DNA of 64,000 nucleotides. It comes from Burkholderia sp. USMB20. GTDB lineage: Bacteria; Pseudomonadota; Gammaproteobacteria; Burkholderiales; Burkholderiaceae. Made by a program: the position numbers and the translations under genes. Below are positions 18,790 through 26,940 of this stretch, piece after piece (the stretch's first letter is position 1; the number at the start of each line of letters is the position of its first letter). Under the pieces are notes generated by a model. That model had not been told where the DNA came from. It worked only from the letters and a program-made list of their open reading frames with translations, and ran no database searches. Where the stretch lies: NCBI RefSeq assembly GCF_000949135.2, contig NZ_JTAN02000018.1, forward strand, positions 124,001 through 188,000, written 5' to 3'.

Positions 18790-19719
18790 ATGAGCTGGAA
18801 CGTTCGCATCGGTATCAATCCCCTGTCGTGGATGAACGACGACCTGCCGTCGCTCGGCGGCGAGACGCCGCTCGAGACGGCACTGAAGGAAGGCGCCGAA
18901 ATCGGCTACGCGGGCTTCGAGCTCGGCAACAAGTTTCCGAAGACGGGCCCCGAGCTGAAGGCGAAGCTCGCCGAGTTCGGGCTCGTGTGCGTGTCGGGCT
19001 GGTATTCGGGATTTCTGGCGGAAGTCGCGCCGGGCATGAGCGACGCCGATGCCGTCGAGGCCGAAATCGAGCGCTGCCGCGCACACATGACGAAGCTGCA
19101 GTTCAACGACGTGAAGGTCGTGGTGTACGGCGAATGCGCGGGCACGATCCAGGGCAGCATCGACACGCCGGTCGCCAAGCGCCCGCGTTTCGTCAACGAT
19201 GAAACCTGGCGGCGCTATGCGGCGCGCCTCGACGCATTCGGCGCGCACCTGCTCGAGACCTACGGGATCAAGCTCGCCTACCATCACCACATGGGCGCGT
19301 ACGTCGAATCGCCGGACGACGTCGACCGGCTGATGGCGCTGACCGATCCGGCGAAGGTGTTCCTGCTGTTCGACACGGGCCACGCGTATTTCGGCGGCGC
19401 GGCCGATCCGGTCGCGCTGCTGAGGAAGCACGTGGCGCGCGTCGTGCACGTGCACTGCAAGGACGTGCGGCCGCAGGTCGTCACGCAGGCGCGCAACGGC
19501 GGCTGGAGCTTCCTGAACGGCGTGATCAACGGCACCTTCACGGTGCCGGGCGACGGCGCGCTCGATTACGAAGCGACGCTGCGCACGCTGAAGGACGCCG
19601 GCTACGAAGGCTGGCTCGTGGTCGAGGCCGAGCAGGACCCGGCCGTCGCGCCGAGCTATCAGTATGCGAAGAAGGGCTACGAATCGCTGCGCGCGATCGT
19701 CGACCGGTTGAGCGCGTAA
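18790..19719 (+). CDS. iolE: Myo-inosose-2 dehydratase
   Basis: This 309-residue TIM-barrel enzyme removes water from scyllo-inosose (2-keto-myo-inositol). It has the canonical IolE start VRIGINPLSWMNDDLPSLGG, YAGFELGNKFP, the substrate region KLAYHHHMGAYVES, LLFDTGHAYFGG, VHVHCKDVRP and the terminal WLVVEAEQDP with a metal-binding Glu. The ATG at 18790 starts the conserved sequence. It lies between iolD and iolB in the same operon. Confidence 0.94.
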   Translation: MSWNVRIGINPLSWMNDDLPSLGGETPLETALKEGAEIGYAGFELGNKFPKTGPELKAKLAEFGLVCVSGWYSGFLAEVAPGMSDADAVEAEIERCRAHMTKLQFNDVKVVVYGECAGTIQGSIDTPVAKRPRFVNDETWRRYAARLDAFGAHLLETYGIKLAYHHHMGAYVESPDDVDRLMALTDPAKVFLLFDTGHAYFGGAADPVALLRKHVARVVHVHCKDVRPQVVTQARNGGWSFLNGVINGTFTVPGDGALDYEATLRTLKDAGYEGWLVVEAEQDPAVAPSYQYAKKGYESLRAIVDRLSA

Positions 19720-19750
19720 GCCCCGTCATCTCATCGAGGAACCTCACGCC

Positions 19751-20569
19751 ATGACGATTTCTCCCCTGCTGGTCAAGGCATCCGCCGACCGCGAAATCTG
19801 CAACGTGACGCCCGAGTCGGCCGGCTGGAAACACGTCGGCTTTCGCGCGCTGCGCCTGAAGGCCGGCGACACCGAAACGCTCGACACGGGCACGCGCGAA
19901 CTGTGCGTCGTCGTGCTCACGGGCACGCTGCGCGCGCAAGTCGACGGCGAGACCTACGACGCGCTTGGCAAGCGCGACAGCGTGTTCGAGGAAGTGTCGC
20001 CGGACGCACTGTACGTGCCGGGCGGCAAGACCGTCACGCTGGTGGCGACGCGCGACGCGGAAGTCGCGCTGTGCACCGCGCCTTACGCGAGCGGCGACAA
20101 GCGCGTGCAGCGCCTCGACGGCGAACGGATGCGGCGTGCGGTGCGCGGGCAAGGCACCAACACGCGCTACGTATGCGACATCCTGATGGGCGACAACCCG
20201 GCCGCGGACCGGCTGCTGGTCGTCGAAGTGATCACGCCCGCGAGCCACTCGAGCAGCTATCCGCCGCACAAGCACGATCGCGACGCGGCGCCCGACGAAA
20301 CGTCGCTCGAGGAAACCTATTACCACCGGATCGATCCGCCGCAGGGTTTCGCGTTCCAGCGCGTGTACACGGACGACCGCAGCCTCGACGAGGCATGCGC
20401 GGTCGAGAACCACGACGTCGTGATGGTGCCGCGCGGCTATCACCCGGTGGTCGCGCCGCACGGCTACAACCTGTACTACCTGAACGTGATGGCCGGGCCG
20501 AGCCGCGCGTGGGCGTTCAAGAACGACCCCGCGCACGAGTGGATGCTCGACGCGGCGCCCGGGCGCTGA
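19751..20569 (+). CDS. iolB: 5-deoxy-glucuronate isomerase
   Basis: The 272-residue protein is a double cupin of the IolB/KduI type. Landmarks are AGWKHVGFRALRLKAGDTE, the metal-site region SSSYPPHKHDRD, LEETYYHRIDPPQGFAFQRVYTD and the late GYHPVVAPHGYNLYYLNVMAG. It isomerises 5-deoxyglucuronate to 5-dehydro-2-deoxygluconate, the substrate of IolC. A good ribosome site (GAGGAACCTCACGCC) precedes the ATG. It is 31 bases behind iolE. Confidence 0.95.
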   Translation: MTISPLLVKASADREICNVTPESAGWKHVGFRALRLKAGDTETLDTGTRELCVVVLTGTLRAQVDGETYDALGKRDSVFEEVSPDALYVPGGKTVTLVATRDAEVALCTAPYASGDKRVQRLDGERMRRAVRGQGTNTRYVCDILMGDNPAADRLLVVEVITPASHSSSYPPHKHDRDAAPDETSLEETYYHRIDPPQGFAFQRVYTDDRSLDEACAVENHDVVMVPRGYHPVVAPHGYNLYYLNVMAGPSRAWAFKNDPAHEWMLDAAPGR

Positions 20570-20653
20570 AGCATTGACGCGCTGAACGATCGACGGCCGG
20601 CGCGCGATGCAGGACGCGCGCACGAGCCGGACTTGCGACGACACGGAGCTGCC

Positions 20654-21148
20654 ATGCCGATCCCTTTCCCGCGCTGCGCGCCCACGCCCTTCGGCGACAC
20701 GGCCTCAACGCCGATGCTGGCGCACTTCGATGCCGACGTCGCGCGCCGGCTCGGCGACATCGCGGTCAATCTCGCGTCGCGCCGCGGGCTGCCGATCGCG
20801 GTCGGCATCGTCGGCGAAGCCGCACCGCTGTTCTATTGCGCGCTCGACGGCAGCCGCGCCCGCGACAGCGACGCGATCCGCCGCCGGCAGAACACGGTGT
20901 TGCGCTTCGGCGCCAGTTCGCTCGAGGTCGGCGCGCGCTTTCGCCGCGCCGGCTGGTCGTTGCAGTCGCAGGGATTGTCGGATGCCGACTATGCGCTCGA
21001 CGGCGGCGGCGTGCCGCTGCGGCTGGCCGACGGCGGCATCGTCGGCGCGATGGCGATCGCCGGGCTCGACGACGAACGCGATCATGCGCTCGTCGTCGAG
21101 AGCCTGCGCTGGCATGTCGGCGCGAACGCGCTCGCGATGATCGCGTAG
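20654..21148 (+). CDS. HbpS-like (GlcG/UPF0303 fold) protein
   Basis: This 164-residue protein fits the haem-degrading-domain/GlcG fold: ASRRGLPIAVGIVGEAAPLFYCALDGS, then VPLRLADGGIVGAMAIAGLDDERDHALVVESL. Related proteins are annotated as UPF0303 or HbpS-like and their biochemical role is unclear; some bind haem, others sit in sugar operons. It follows iolB by 84 bases on the same strand and is probably the last gene of the iol operon. A role in inositol use is only suggested by position. Confidence 0.72.
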   Translation: MPIPFPRCAPTPFGDTASTPMLAHFDADVARRLGDIAVNLASRRGLPIAVGIVGEAAPLFYCALDGSRARDSDAIRRRQNTVLRFGASSLEVGARFRRAGWSLQSQGLSDADYALDGGGVPLRLADGGIVGAMAIAGLDDERDHALVVESLRWHVGANALAMIA

Positions 21149-21171
21149 CGGGCGCGCGCCGGCTCGCGCGA

Positions 21172-21918
21172 TCAGTGCAGCCCGCCGCTCGCGACGAGGC
21201 GCTCGCCGGTCAGCCAGCGCGCATCGTCCGATGCGAGGAACACCGCGACCGACGCGATGTCGTCCGGCTCGCCGAGGCGGCCGAGCGGCGTCTGGCTTTG
21301 CACCTGCCGGTCGAGGTCCGAACCGATGATGCCCGCGCTGTGCGTGCCTTCGGTCACGATCATGCCCGGGTTGATCGCGTTCACGCGAATCTTGCGCGGG
21401 CCGAGTTCGAGCGCGAGCACGCCGGTGATCGCGTCGACGGCGCCCTTGGTGCCGCTGTACACGGCGCTTGCGGGCGGCGTGATGCTCGTCACCACGGAAC
21501 TGATGTTGATGATGCTCGCGCCTTCGCCCAGATGCTTGACGGCGGCCTGCGTCGTCAGCAGCACGCCGAGCACGTTCGTGTCGAACTGCCGGCGGTAGTG
21601 CTCTTCGGTGATCGCCTCGATCGGCGCGAATTCGTACACGCCGGAATTGTTGACCAGCACGTCGAGACGGCCGTACGTGTCGATCGCCGTATCGACGATG
21701 CGCTGCGCGTCCGCGGCCTTCGACACGTCGCCGCCGACCGCGACCGCGCGGCCGCCCGCTTCGACGATCGCGCTCACGACCGCGTCGGCACCGGCCTTGC
21801 TGCTCGCGTAGTTGACGACGACCGACGCGCCTTCGGCGCCCAGCGCCTTCGCGATTGCGGCGCCGATCCCCTTGGAAGCGCCCGTGACGATCGCGACCTT
21901 GCCTGCCAGCTTGCTCAT
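21172..21918 (-). CDS. Short-chain dehydrogenase/reductase
   Basis: The 248-residue protein is a classical SDR. It has the nucleotide motif TGASKGIGAAIA (residues 12-23), NNSGVYEF near 90, and the catalytic Ser141, Tyr154 and Lys158 (ISSVVTS and YSGTK). The last residues ERLVASGGLH are typical of 3-oxoacyl-ACP-reductase-like members. It converges with the HbpS-like gene and stands 160 bases downstream of livF. Substrate unknown. Confidence 0.9.
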   Translation of the reverse strand: MSKLAGKVAIVTGASKGIGAAIAKALGAEGASVVVNYASSKAGADAVVSAIVEAGGRAVAVGGDVSKAADAQRIVDTAIDTYGRLDVLVNNSGVYEFAPIEAITEEHYRRQFDTNVLGVLLTTQAAVKHLGEGASIINISSVVTSITPPASAVYSGTKGAVDAITGVLALELGPRKIRVNAINPGMIVTEGTHSAGIIGSDLDRQVQSQTPLGRLGEPDDIASVAVFLASDDARWLTGERLVASGGLH

Positions 21919-22079
21919 GATTTCATTCCCCAGTCGGAAGACTTCGATGGATGGGTACCGGTCGCGCCTGTCGCGGCGCACCGGCCTTGCTGGCAATCTT
22001 CGCGGTTCCGGCGGCCGCGATAAAGCGGCTCGACACGAATTGACTGGCGAGGTTTGCCGAACAATCGGTCGACGGACGG

Positions 22080-22784
22080 TCAGCCGGCGCTCAGCCACGT
22101 GCCGACGACGTCGCCGGCGAGCCCGTCGAGCGCGCCGTCGTAGACGATCCGCCCGCGCCCCATTATCGCGACGCGCTGCGCGAGCCGCGGCGCGAGCTGC
22201 AGCCGCTGCTCGATCAGCAGGATCGCGACGCCGTCGTCCTGCAGCGCGGCAAGGCAGGCGCCGACTGCGTCGACCGCGAGCGGCGCGAGCCCTTCGGCCG
22301 GTTCGTCGACGATCAGCACGCGCGGGCGGCCCGCGAGCGCGCGCACCAGCGCGAGCACCTGCTGCTCGCCGCCCGAGAGCCGCCCGGCCTTCACGTCGGC
22401 CCGCGCGCCCAGCAGCGCAAAGCGCGCGAGCAGCCGGTCGAGCGCGGCACGTTCGGCCGCGCCGCTCAGGCCGCGCAGCCCGAGCCGCAAGTTGTCGCGC
22501 ACGCTCAGCAGCGGAAATACGTCGCGGCTTTCGGCGACGTACGCGACGCCGCGCCGCGCGATCTCGAACGTGCGCGCGCCCGCGCATTCGGCGCCGGCGA
22601 TGCGCACCGAGCCCGCGGTGCGCACGAGCCCCATCACGGCCTTCGCGAGCGTCGAGCGGCCCGCGCCGTTGCGGCCGAGCAGCGCGAGCGTCTCGCCCGG
22701 CGCGAGCGCGAGATCGACGCCGTCGAGCACGGGCTGGCTTCCGTACCATGCACGCAGGCCGCGGATGTCGAGCAGCGCGCTCAT
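22080..22784 (-). CDS. livF: Branched-chain-type ABC transporter ATP-binding protein (LivF family)
   Basis: This 234-residue ATPase shows Walker A LLGRNGAGRSTLAKAV (a K to R change: the P-loop reads GAGRST), the signature LSGGEQQVLALVRAL, Walker B VLIVDEPAEGLAP and the His-switch region replaced by IEQRLQLA. The replacement of the invariant P-loop Lys by Arg is unusual. It overlaps livG by four bases (ATGA), so the four transporter genes are one operon. The system would import an amino acid, acyl or aromatic acid; no binding protein is encoded here. Confidence 0.88.
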   Translation of the reverse strand: MSALLDIRGLRAWYGSQPVLDGVDLALAPGETLALLGRNGAGRSTLAKAVMGLVRTAGSVRIAGAECAGARTFEIARRGVAYVAESRDVFPLLSVRDNLRLGLRGLSGAAERAALDRLLARFALLGARADVKAGRLSGGEQQVLALVRALAGRPRVLIVDEPAEGLAPLAVDAVGACLAALQDDGVAILLIEQRLQLAPRLAQRVAIMGRGRIVYDGALDGLAGDVVGTWLSAG

Positions 22785-23530
22785 GCACCCTCGCCGAGAT
22801 AGGCGGCGCGCACGGCCGGGTCCGCGCGGATCGCGTCGGGCGCACCGGTCGCGACCACCGTGCCGCGCACGAGCACCGTGATGCGCTCGGCGAAGCCGAA
22901 CACCGCATCCATGTCGTGCTCGATCATCAGCACCGTGCGGCCCTGCGTCGTCGCGCGGATCAGCGCGATCATCCGCGCCGCCTGGTCGCGGTTCATGCCG
23001 GCGGTCGGCTCGTCGAGCAGCAGCGTGCGCGCGCCGCTCGCGAGCGCGATGCCCAGATCGAGCGCGCGCTGTTCCGCATAGCCGAGCGCGCCGGCCGGCG
23101 CGTCGCGCCGCGCATCGAGGCCGATGTCGTGCAGCACGCGCGCGGCCGCGCGATCGACCGAGGCCGATTCGCGCAGCCGGTTCCACCAGCGCCGCCGCTC
23201 GGCCGGCGCATGCAGCGCCGCGCAGCGCAGGTTGTCGAACACGCTCAGCCGCGCGAACGCGCTCGTCTGCTGGAAACTGCGGCCGATGCCGAGCCGGCTC
23301 GCGACGACCGGCCCGCGCCCGCGCAACTCGACACCGTGCAGCACGACGCGCCCGCGCGTCGGCCGCGTCGCGCCGGCGATCACGCCGAACAGCGTCGACT
23401 TGCCCGCGCCGTTCGGCCCGATCAGCGCATGACGCTCGCCGGCCGCGATGCTCAATTCGATGCCGTCGAGCACGGTCTGCGCACCGAAACGCTGCACGAT
23501 CCCGTGGAGCGCGATCGCGTTGCCGTTCAT
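22781..23530 (-). CDS. livG: Branched-chain-type ABC transporter ATP-binding protein (LivG family)
   Basis: The 249-residue ATPase has an intact Walker A ([15 protein letters not shown]), the LivG Q-loop region IGRSFQQTSAFARLSVFDNL, Walker B TLLLDEPTAGMNRD and the switch His in MIEHDMDAVF. The ABC signature is LGYAEQRALDLGIAL, a divergent form common in LivG. It overlaps both neighbours by four bases. Confidence 0.9.
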   Translation of the reverse strand: MNGNAIALHGIVQRFGAQTVLDGIELSIAAGERHALIGPNGAGKSTLFGVIAGATRPTRGRVVLHGVELRGRGPVVASRLGIGRSFQQTSAFARLSVFDNLRCAALHAPAERRRWWNRLRESASVDRAAARVLHDIGLDARRDAPAGALGYAEQRALDLGIALASGARTLLLDEPTAGMNRDQAARMIALIRATTQGRTVLMIEHDMDAVFGFAERITVLVRGTVVATGAPDAIRADPAVRAAYLGEGA

Positions 23531-24753
23531 AGTCCGTCCTCCCGCGTGCCGTGCCGGTGGTTCAGCAACCGCGCGCGCCAGCCCCACAGCAGCGTGCCGA
23601 TGCCGGCCGCCGAGGCCGCGACGGCCCAGCCCGCCGGCGAATCGGCATCGATGCCCCACGCGCCGAACGCGATGCCGGTGCCGTCGTCCTGCGCGAAACG
23701 CCACGCATAGCCGAGCTCGGCCGCGCAGACGATCGCGACGCCCCAGAACACGCACGCGCCGACGCCGCACAACAGGCGCCACCGCTCGGCCGCCGGCGCG
23801 CCGCGCCGCAATGCATGCGCGAACGCTTGCGCGATGCCCGCGATCCCGCGCGGCGCGGCGACGACGACCGCGACGAACAGCACGCCGAGATACAGCGCCC
23901 ATGCGCGCGACACGCCCGCGACGACGACGCTCAGCGCGGTCAGCACCACCGCGCCGGCCGCCGGCCCGAAGAACGTGCCGGTGCCGCCGATCACCGCGGC
24001 GATCAGCACGGTCGCCGAACGCGCCATCGACACGCTGTCGGGCGTCGCGATCTCGACGTCGATCAGCGTCAGCGTGCCCGCGATGCCCGCGAAGAACGAC
24101 GCGCAGGTGACCATCGCGAGCCGTACGCGGCGCGGCTCGGTGCCGAGTGCGGCGACGCGCGCGGGGTTGTCGCGCACCGCGTTCGCGAGCCGGGCGAGCG
24201 GCGTGCGCGTCAGCGCGTGCATCGCCAGCGCCGACACGATGCACCATGCGGCGATCACCGCGTAGGCGTGCGTTTGCGCACCGAAATGCCAGCCGCCCCA
24301 GGGCGCGCCGCTCGCGCGGTCGATCGGCACGCCGCCGACGCCGCCGAACCACGCAGGCACGCTCCACGCGGCCGCCGCGACGCATTCGCCGAGGCCGAGC
24401 GTGATCATCGCGAACACGGTGCCCGCGCGGCGTGTCGCGAGCAGGCCGGCCAGGAACCCGAAGCCCGCGCCGGCCGCGCCGCCGACGAGCGGCAACAGCG
24501 GCAGCGGCGCGCCGACATGATTGAACCAATGCGCGGCGGCGAACGCGCCGAGCCCCGCGACGGCGGCATGGCCGAACGACAGCAGCCCGGTCGTGCCGAG
24601 CTGCAGGTTGTACGACAGCGCGAGCACGACGAGCGCGGCCGTCTGCGCGAGATAGCCGAGCATCGCGCCATGCGGCCACAGCCACGCGGGCACGGCCACG
24701 CACGCGGCGAACAGCACCCAGCGCAGCGCGCCGGCCCGCGCGCGGCTAGCCAT
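23527..24753 (-). CDS. livM: Branched-chain-type ABC transporter permease (LivM family)
   Basis: This 408-residue membrane protein has the LivM pattern LALSYNLQLGTTGLLSFGHAA split across TM2-3 and the late ATPase-contact loop ATVLIAAVIGGTGTFFGPAAG. About 60 extra residues after the core (from about 310) form one more helix pair absent from typical LivM. The ATG at 24753 lies inside the livH end (8-base overlap). A GTG at 24759 is an alternative start. Confidence 0.88.
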   Translation of the reverse strand: MASRARAGALRWVLFAACVAVPAWLWPHGAMLGYLAQTAALVVLALSYNLQLGTTGLLSFGHAAVAGLGAFAAAHWFNHVGAPLPLLPLVGGAAGAGFGFLAGLLATRRAGTVFAMITLGLGECVAAAAWSVPAWFGGVGGVPIDRASGAPWGGWHFGAQTHAYAVIAAWCIVSALAMHALTRTPLARLANAVRDNPARVAALGTEPRRVRLAMVTCASFFAGIAGTLTLIDVEIATPDSVSMARSATVLIAAVIGGTGTFFGPAAGAVVLTALSVVVAGVSRAWALYLGVLFVAVVVAAPRGIAGIAQAFAHALRRGAPAAERWRLLCGVGACVFWGVAIVCAAELGYAWRFAQDDGTGIAFGAWGIDADSPAGWAVAASAAGIGTLLWGWRARLLNHRHGTREDGL

Positions 24754-25681
24754 CGACACGCTCGCCGAACAGCCCGCGCGGCCGGGCGACCAGCACCGCG
24801 ACGAGCAGCAGGTACGGGACCAGCGGGGCGAGCTGCGCGATCGACACGGCCGCGACGCCGTCGGGCAGCGCGAGGCCCGCCCATCGCGCGAGGTCGCGCA
24901 GCGACGTGTCGCTGGACGCCGCGAAGGTCTGCGCGAAGCCGACCGCGAGCGACGCGGCGAACGCGCCGCCGAGCGAGCCGAGACCGCCGATCACGACGAT
25001 CGCGAACACCACCGACCCGACGGTCTCGGCCAGCGCCGGCTCGATCACCGCGAGCGGCGCGCCGATCACGCCGGCCAGCGCCGCGAGCGCGGTGCCCGCG
25101 CCGAACAGTCCCGTCATCACGCGCGGCACGTCGTAGCCGAGCGCCTCGACGGCCGCGCGGTGCGTGAGCGCGGCGCGCACGACGAGGCCGAGGCGCGACG
25201 CGCGCAGCAGCGCGCCGAGCGCGGCCAGCATCGCCGCGGACATCGCCATCATGAAGAGCCGGTAGCGCGGCAGCGCGAGGCCGAACACGGTCACGGGCGC
25301 GCCGTCGAACAGCGGCGGCACCGGGGCCGGCAGCGGTGCGAGGCCCCACAGCAGTTTCGCGCCCTCGCCGATCAGGTACGCGAGCCCGAAGGTCAGCAGC
25401 AGTTCGCTCGTGTGCCCGTGCGCCTGCACGCGGCGCAGCAGGGCGCGCTCGCAGCCGGCGCCGAGCAGCCCGACCGCGAGCGGCGCGAGCCCGAGCGCGG
25501 GCCAGAAACCCGCGCGGGCCGCGATGCTGTAACCGACGTACGCGCCCAGCATGTAGAAGCTCGCATGCGCGAAGTTGAGCACGCCCTGCACGCTGAAGAT
25601 CAGCGTGAGGCCGGCCGACAGCATGAACAGCAGCAACCCGTAGCTGAGGCCGTTGAACGCCTGGAGCGCGAACGCGTGCAC
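24746..25681 (-). CDS. livH: Branched-chain-type ABC transporter permease (LivH family)
   Basis: The 311-residue permease shows the LivH hallmarks GLSYGLLLFMLSAGLTLIFSVQG, NFAHASFYMLGAYVGY and the contact loop VVFAIVVIGGLGSLGGAFAAS. I place the start at a GTG at 25681 (VHAFALQAFNGLSYG), 13 bases after the thioesterase stop; the upstream frame is thioesterase DNA read out of frame and no ATG fits before the first helix. It is the first transporter gene of the operon. Confidence 0.88.
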   Translation of the reverse strand: MHAFALQAFNGLSYGLLLFMLSAGLTLIFSVQGVLNFAHASFYMLGAYVGYSIAARAGFWPALGLAPLAVGLLGAGCERALLRRVQAHGHTSELLLTFGLAYLIGEGAKLLWGLAPLPAPVPPLFDGAPVTVFGLALPRYRLFMMAMSAAMLAALGALLRASRLGLVVRAALTHRAAVEALGYDVPRVMTGLFGAGTALAALAGVIGAPLAVIEPALAETVGSVVFAIVVIGGLGSLGGAFAASLAVGFAQTFAASSDTSLRDLARWAGLALPDGVAAVSIAQLAPLVPYLLLVAVLVARPRGLFGERVDG

Positions 25682-25694
25682 CGCCGCGCGCCCG

Positions 25695-26132
25695 TCAGCC
25701 GGCGAGCGGTTCGAGCGCCGCGCGCAGCGCGTCCGGCAGCGGCACCGGGCGGCGCGTGCCGCGATCGACGTACACGTGCACGAAGTGTCCCTGCGCGGCC
25801 GGCGCGGCTTCGCCCGCCGCGAACAGCCCGATCTCGTAGCGCACGCTCGACGTGCCGAGCTTCGCGACGCGCAGCCCCGCGTCAACCGACTGCGGAAAGA
25901 CGAGCGGCGCGAAGTAGTTGCACTGCGTCTCGACCACGAGCCCGATCGTCTGCCCGTGCTCGACGTCGAGTACGCCCGCGCGGATCAGGTATTCGTTCAC
26001 GACGGTGTCGAAGTAGCTGTAGTAGACGACGTTGTTCACGTGCCCGTAGACGTCGTTGTCCATCCAGCGGGTCGTGATCGGCAGGAAGTGGCGGTAGGCG
26101 TCGCGCGGACGCGGCTGCGGCTTGTCGGACAT
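25695..26132 (-). CDS. Acyl-CoA thioesterase, 4HBT hot-dog fold
   Basis: The 145-residue protein has the 4HBT signature TTRWMDNDVYGHVNNVVYYSYFD with catalytic Asp25 and His31, and the usual NEYLIRAG and VHVYVDR segments. It hydrolyses acyl-CoA or 4-hydroxybenzoyl-CoA-like thioesters in the cytoplasm. It lies 13 bases before livH and is likely co-transcribed with the transporter, which hints that the imported compound is a carboxylic acid handled as a CoA thioester. Confidence 0.88.
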   Translation of the reverse strand: MSDKPQPRPRDAYRHFLPITTRWMDNDVYGHVNNVVYYSYFDTVVNEYLIRAGVLDVEHGQTIGLVVETQCNYFAPLVFPQSVDAGLRVAKLGTSSVRYEIGLFAAGEAAPAAQGHFVHVYVDRGTRRPVPLPDALRAALEPLAG

Positions 26133-26281
26133 GGCGGTGGCGATGGCGGTGGGCGGTCAGGACGAGGAAGATGAAGCGCACGTCGCGCGGCGGCCGTGCG
26201 GAACGGCCCGCCGGCGAATGGCGAGATGCCGCGCCGCGATCGTGCCCGGCGCGACGGACGACATGGCGGCGGCGCGGCCCG

Positions 26282-26818
26282 TCACTGCCCCGCTCGGTCG
26301 ACGAATTCGAAATCGAGGCCGCGCGCGCGCATCCAGTCGGCGAGCGCGTAGCCGGTGCCGGCGCGCCACGGGCGCAGCAGCGGCGGATCGACGAGCCGGT
26401 ATTCGAGCAGTTCCGGCGACAGCGCGACGGTGCCCGACGCGCGCACGTGGTACGCGATGATCAGCTCGTTCTTGCGGATGAATTCATAGACGCCGACCAG
26501 CGTGACCTGCTCGGCCTTCAGCGCGGTTTCCTCGAACACCTCGCGCGCGATGCCGTCCTCGGGCGTCTCGCCGTTCTCGAGGAAGCCGGTGATCAGCGCG
26601 AACATCCCTTCCGGCCAGGCCGCGTTGCGCGCGAGCAGGATCTTGCCGTCGAGCTCGACGATCGCCGCCACCACCGGCAGCGGGTTGTTCCAGTGCACGT
26701 AGCCGCACGTGTCGTCCGGGCAGGCCCGGCGGATGCGGCCGCCTTCGTGGTCGGGATCGGCGCGCTCGGTCAGCGGACGCGCGCAGCGCGGGCAAAAACG
26801 GTAGTCGGCGGTGGTCAT
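26282..26818 (-). CDS. NUDIX hydrolase with zinc ribbon
   Basis: This 178-residue protein begins with a zinc ribbon (Cys9, Cys12, Cys33, Cys38) and continues with a Nudix box at GFLENGETPEDGIAREVFEE. The box is complete up to REVFEE, but the usual final Gly is Ala (EETAL). The layout resembles NudC-like or ADP-ribose/NADH pyrophosphatase-related proteins but lacks the NudC-specific SQPWPFP motif. It is separated from the thioesterase by 149 bases. Confidence 0.87.
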   Translation of the reverse strand: MTTADYRFCPRCARPLTERADPDHEGGRIRRACPDDTCGYVHWNNPLPVVAAIVELDGKILLARNAAWPEGMFALITGFLENGETPEDGIAREVFEETALKAEQVTLVGVYEFIRKNELIIAYHVRASGTVALSPELLEYRLVDPPLLRPWRAGTGYALADWMRARGLDFEFVDRAGQ

Positions 26819-26940
26819 CGATGGGGATCTGGCGAACGCCCGGCGGCGGCCTGCGGGCCGCGTCGCGCGCCCGCTCGGCGCGGGAAAGGCCTCATTCTAG
26901 CGAGTTTGCCCGCGCCGCAGACGATCCGGCCCCGATGAAG

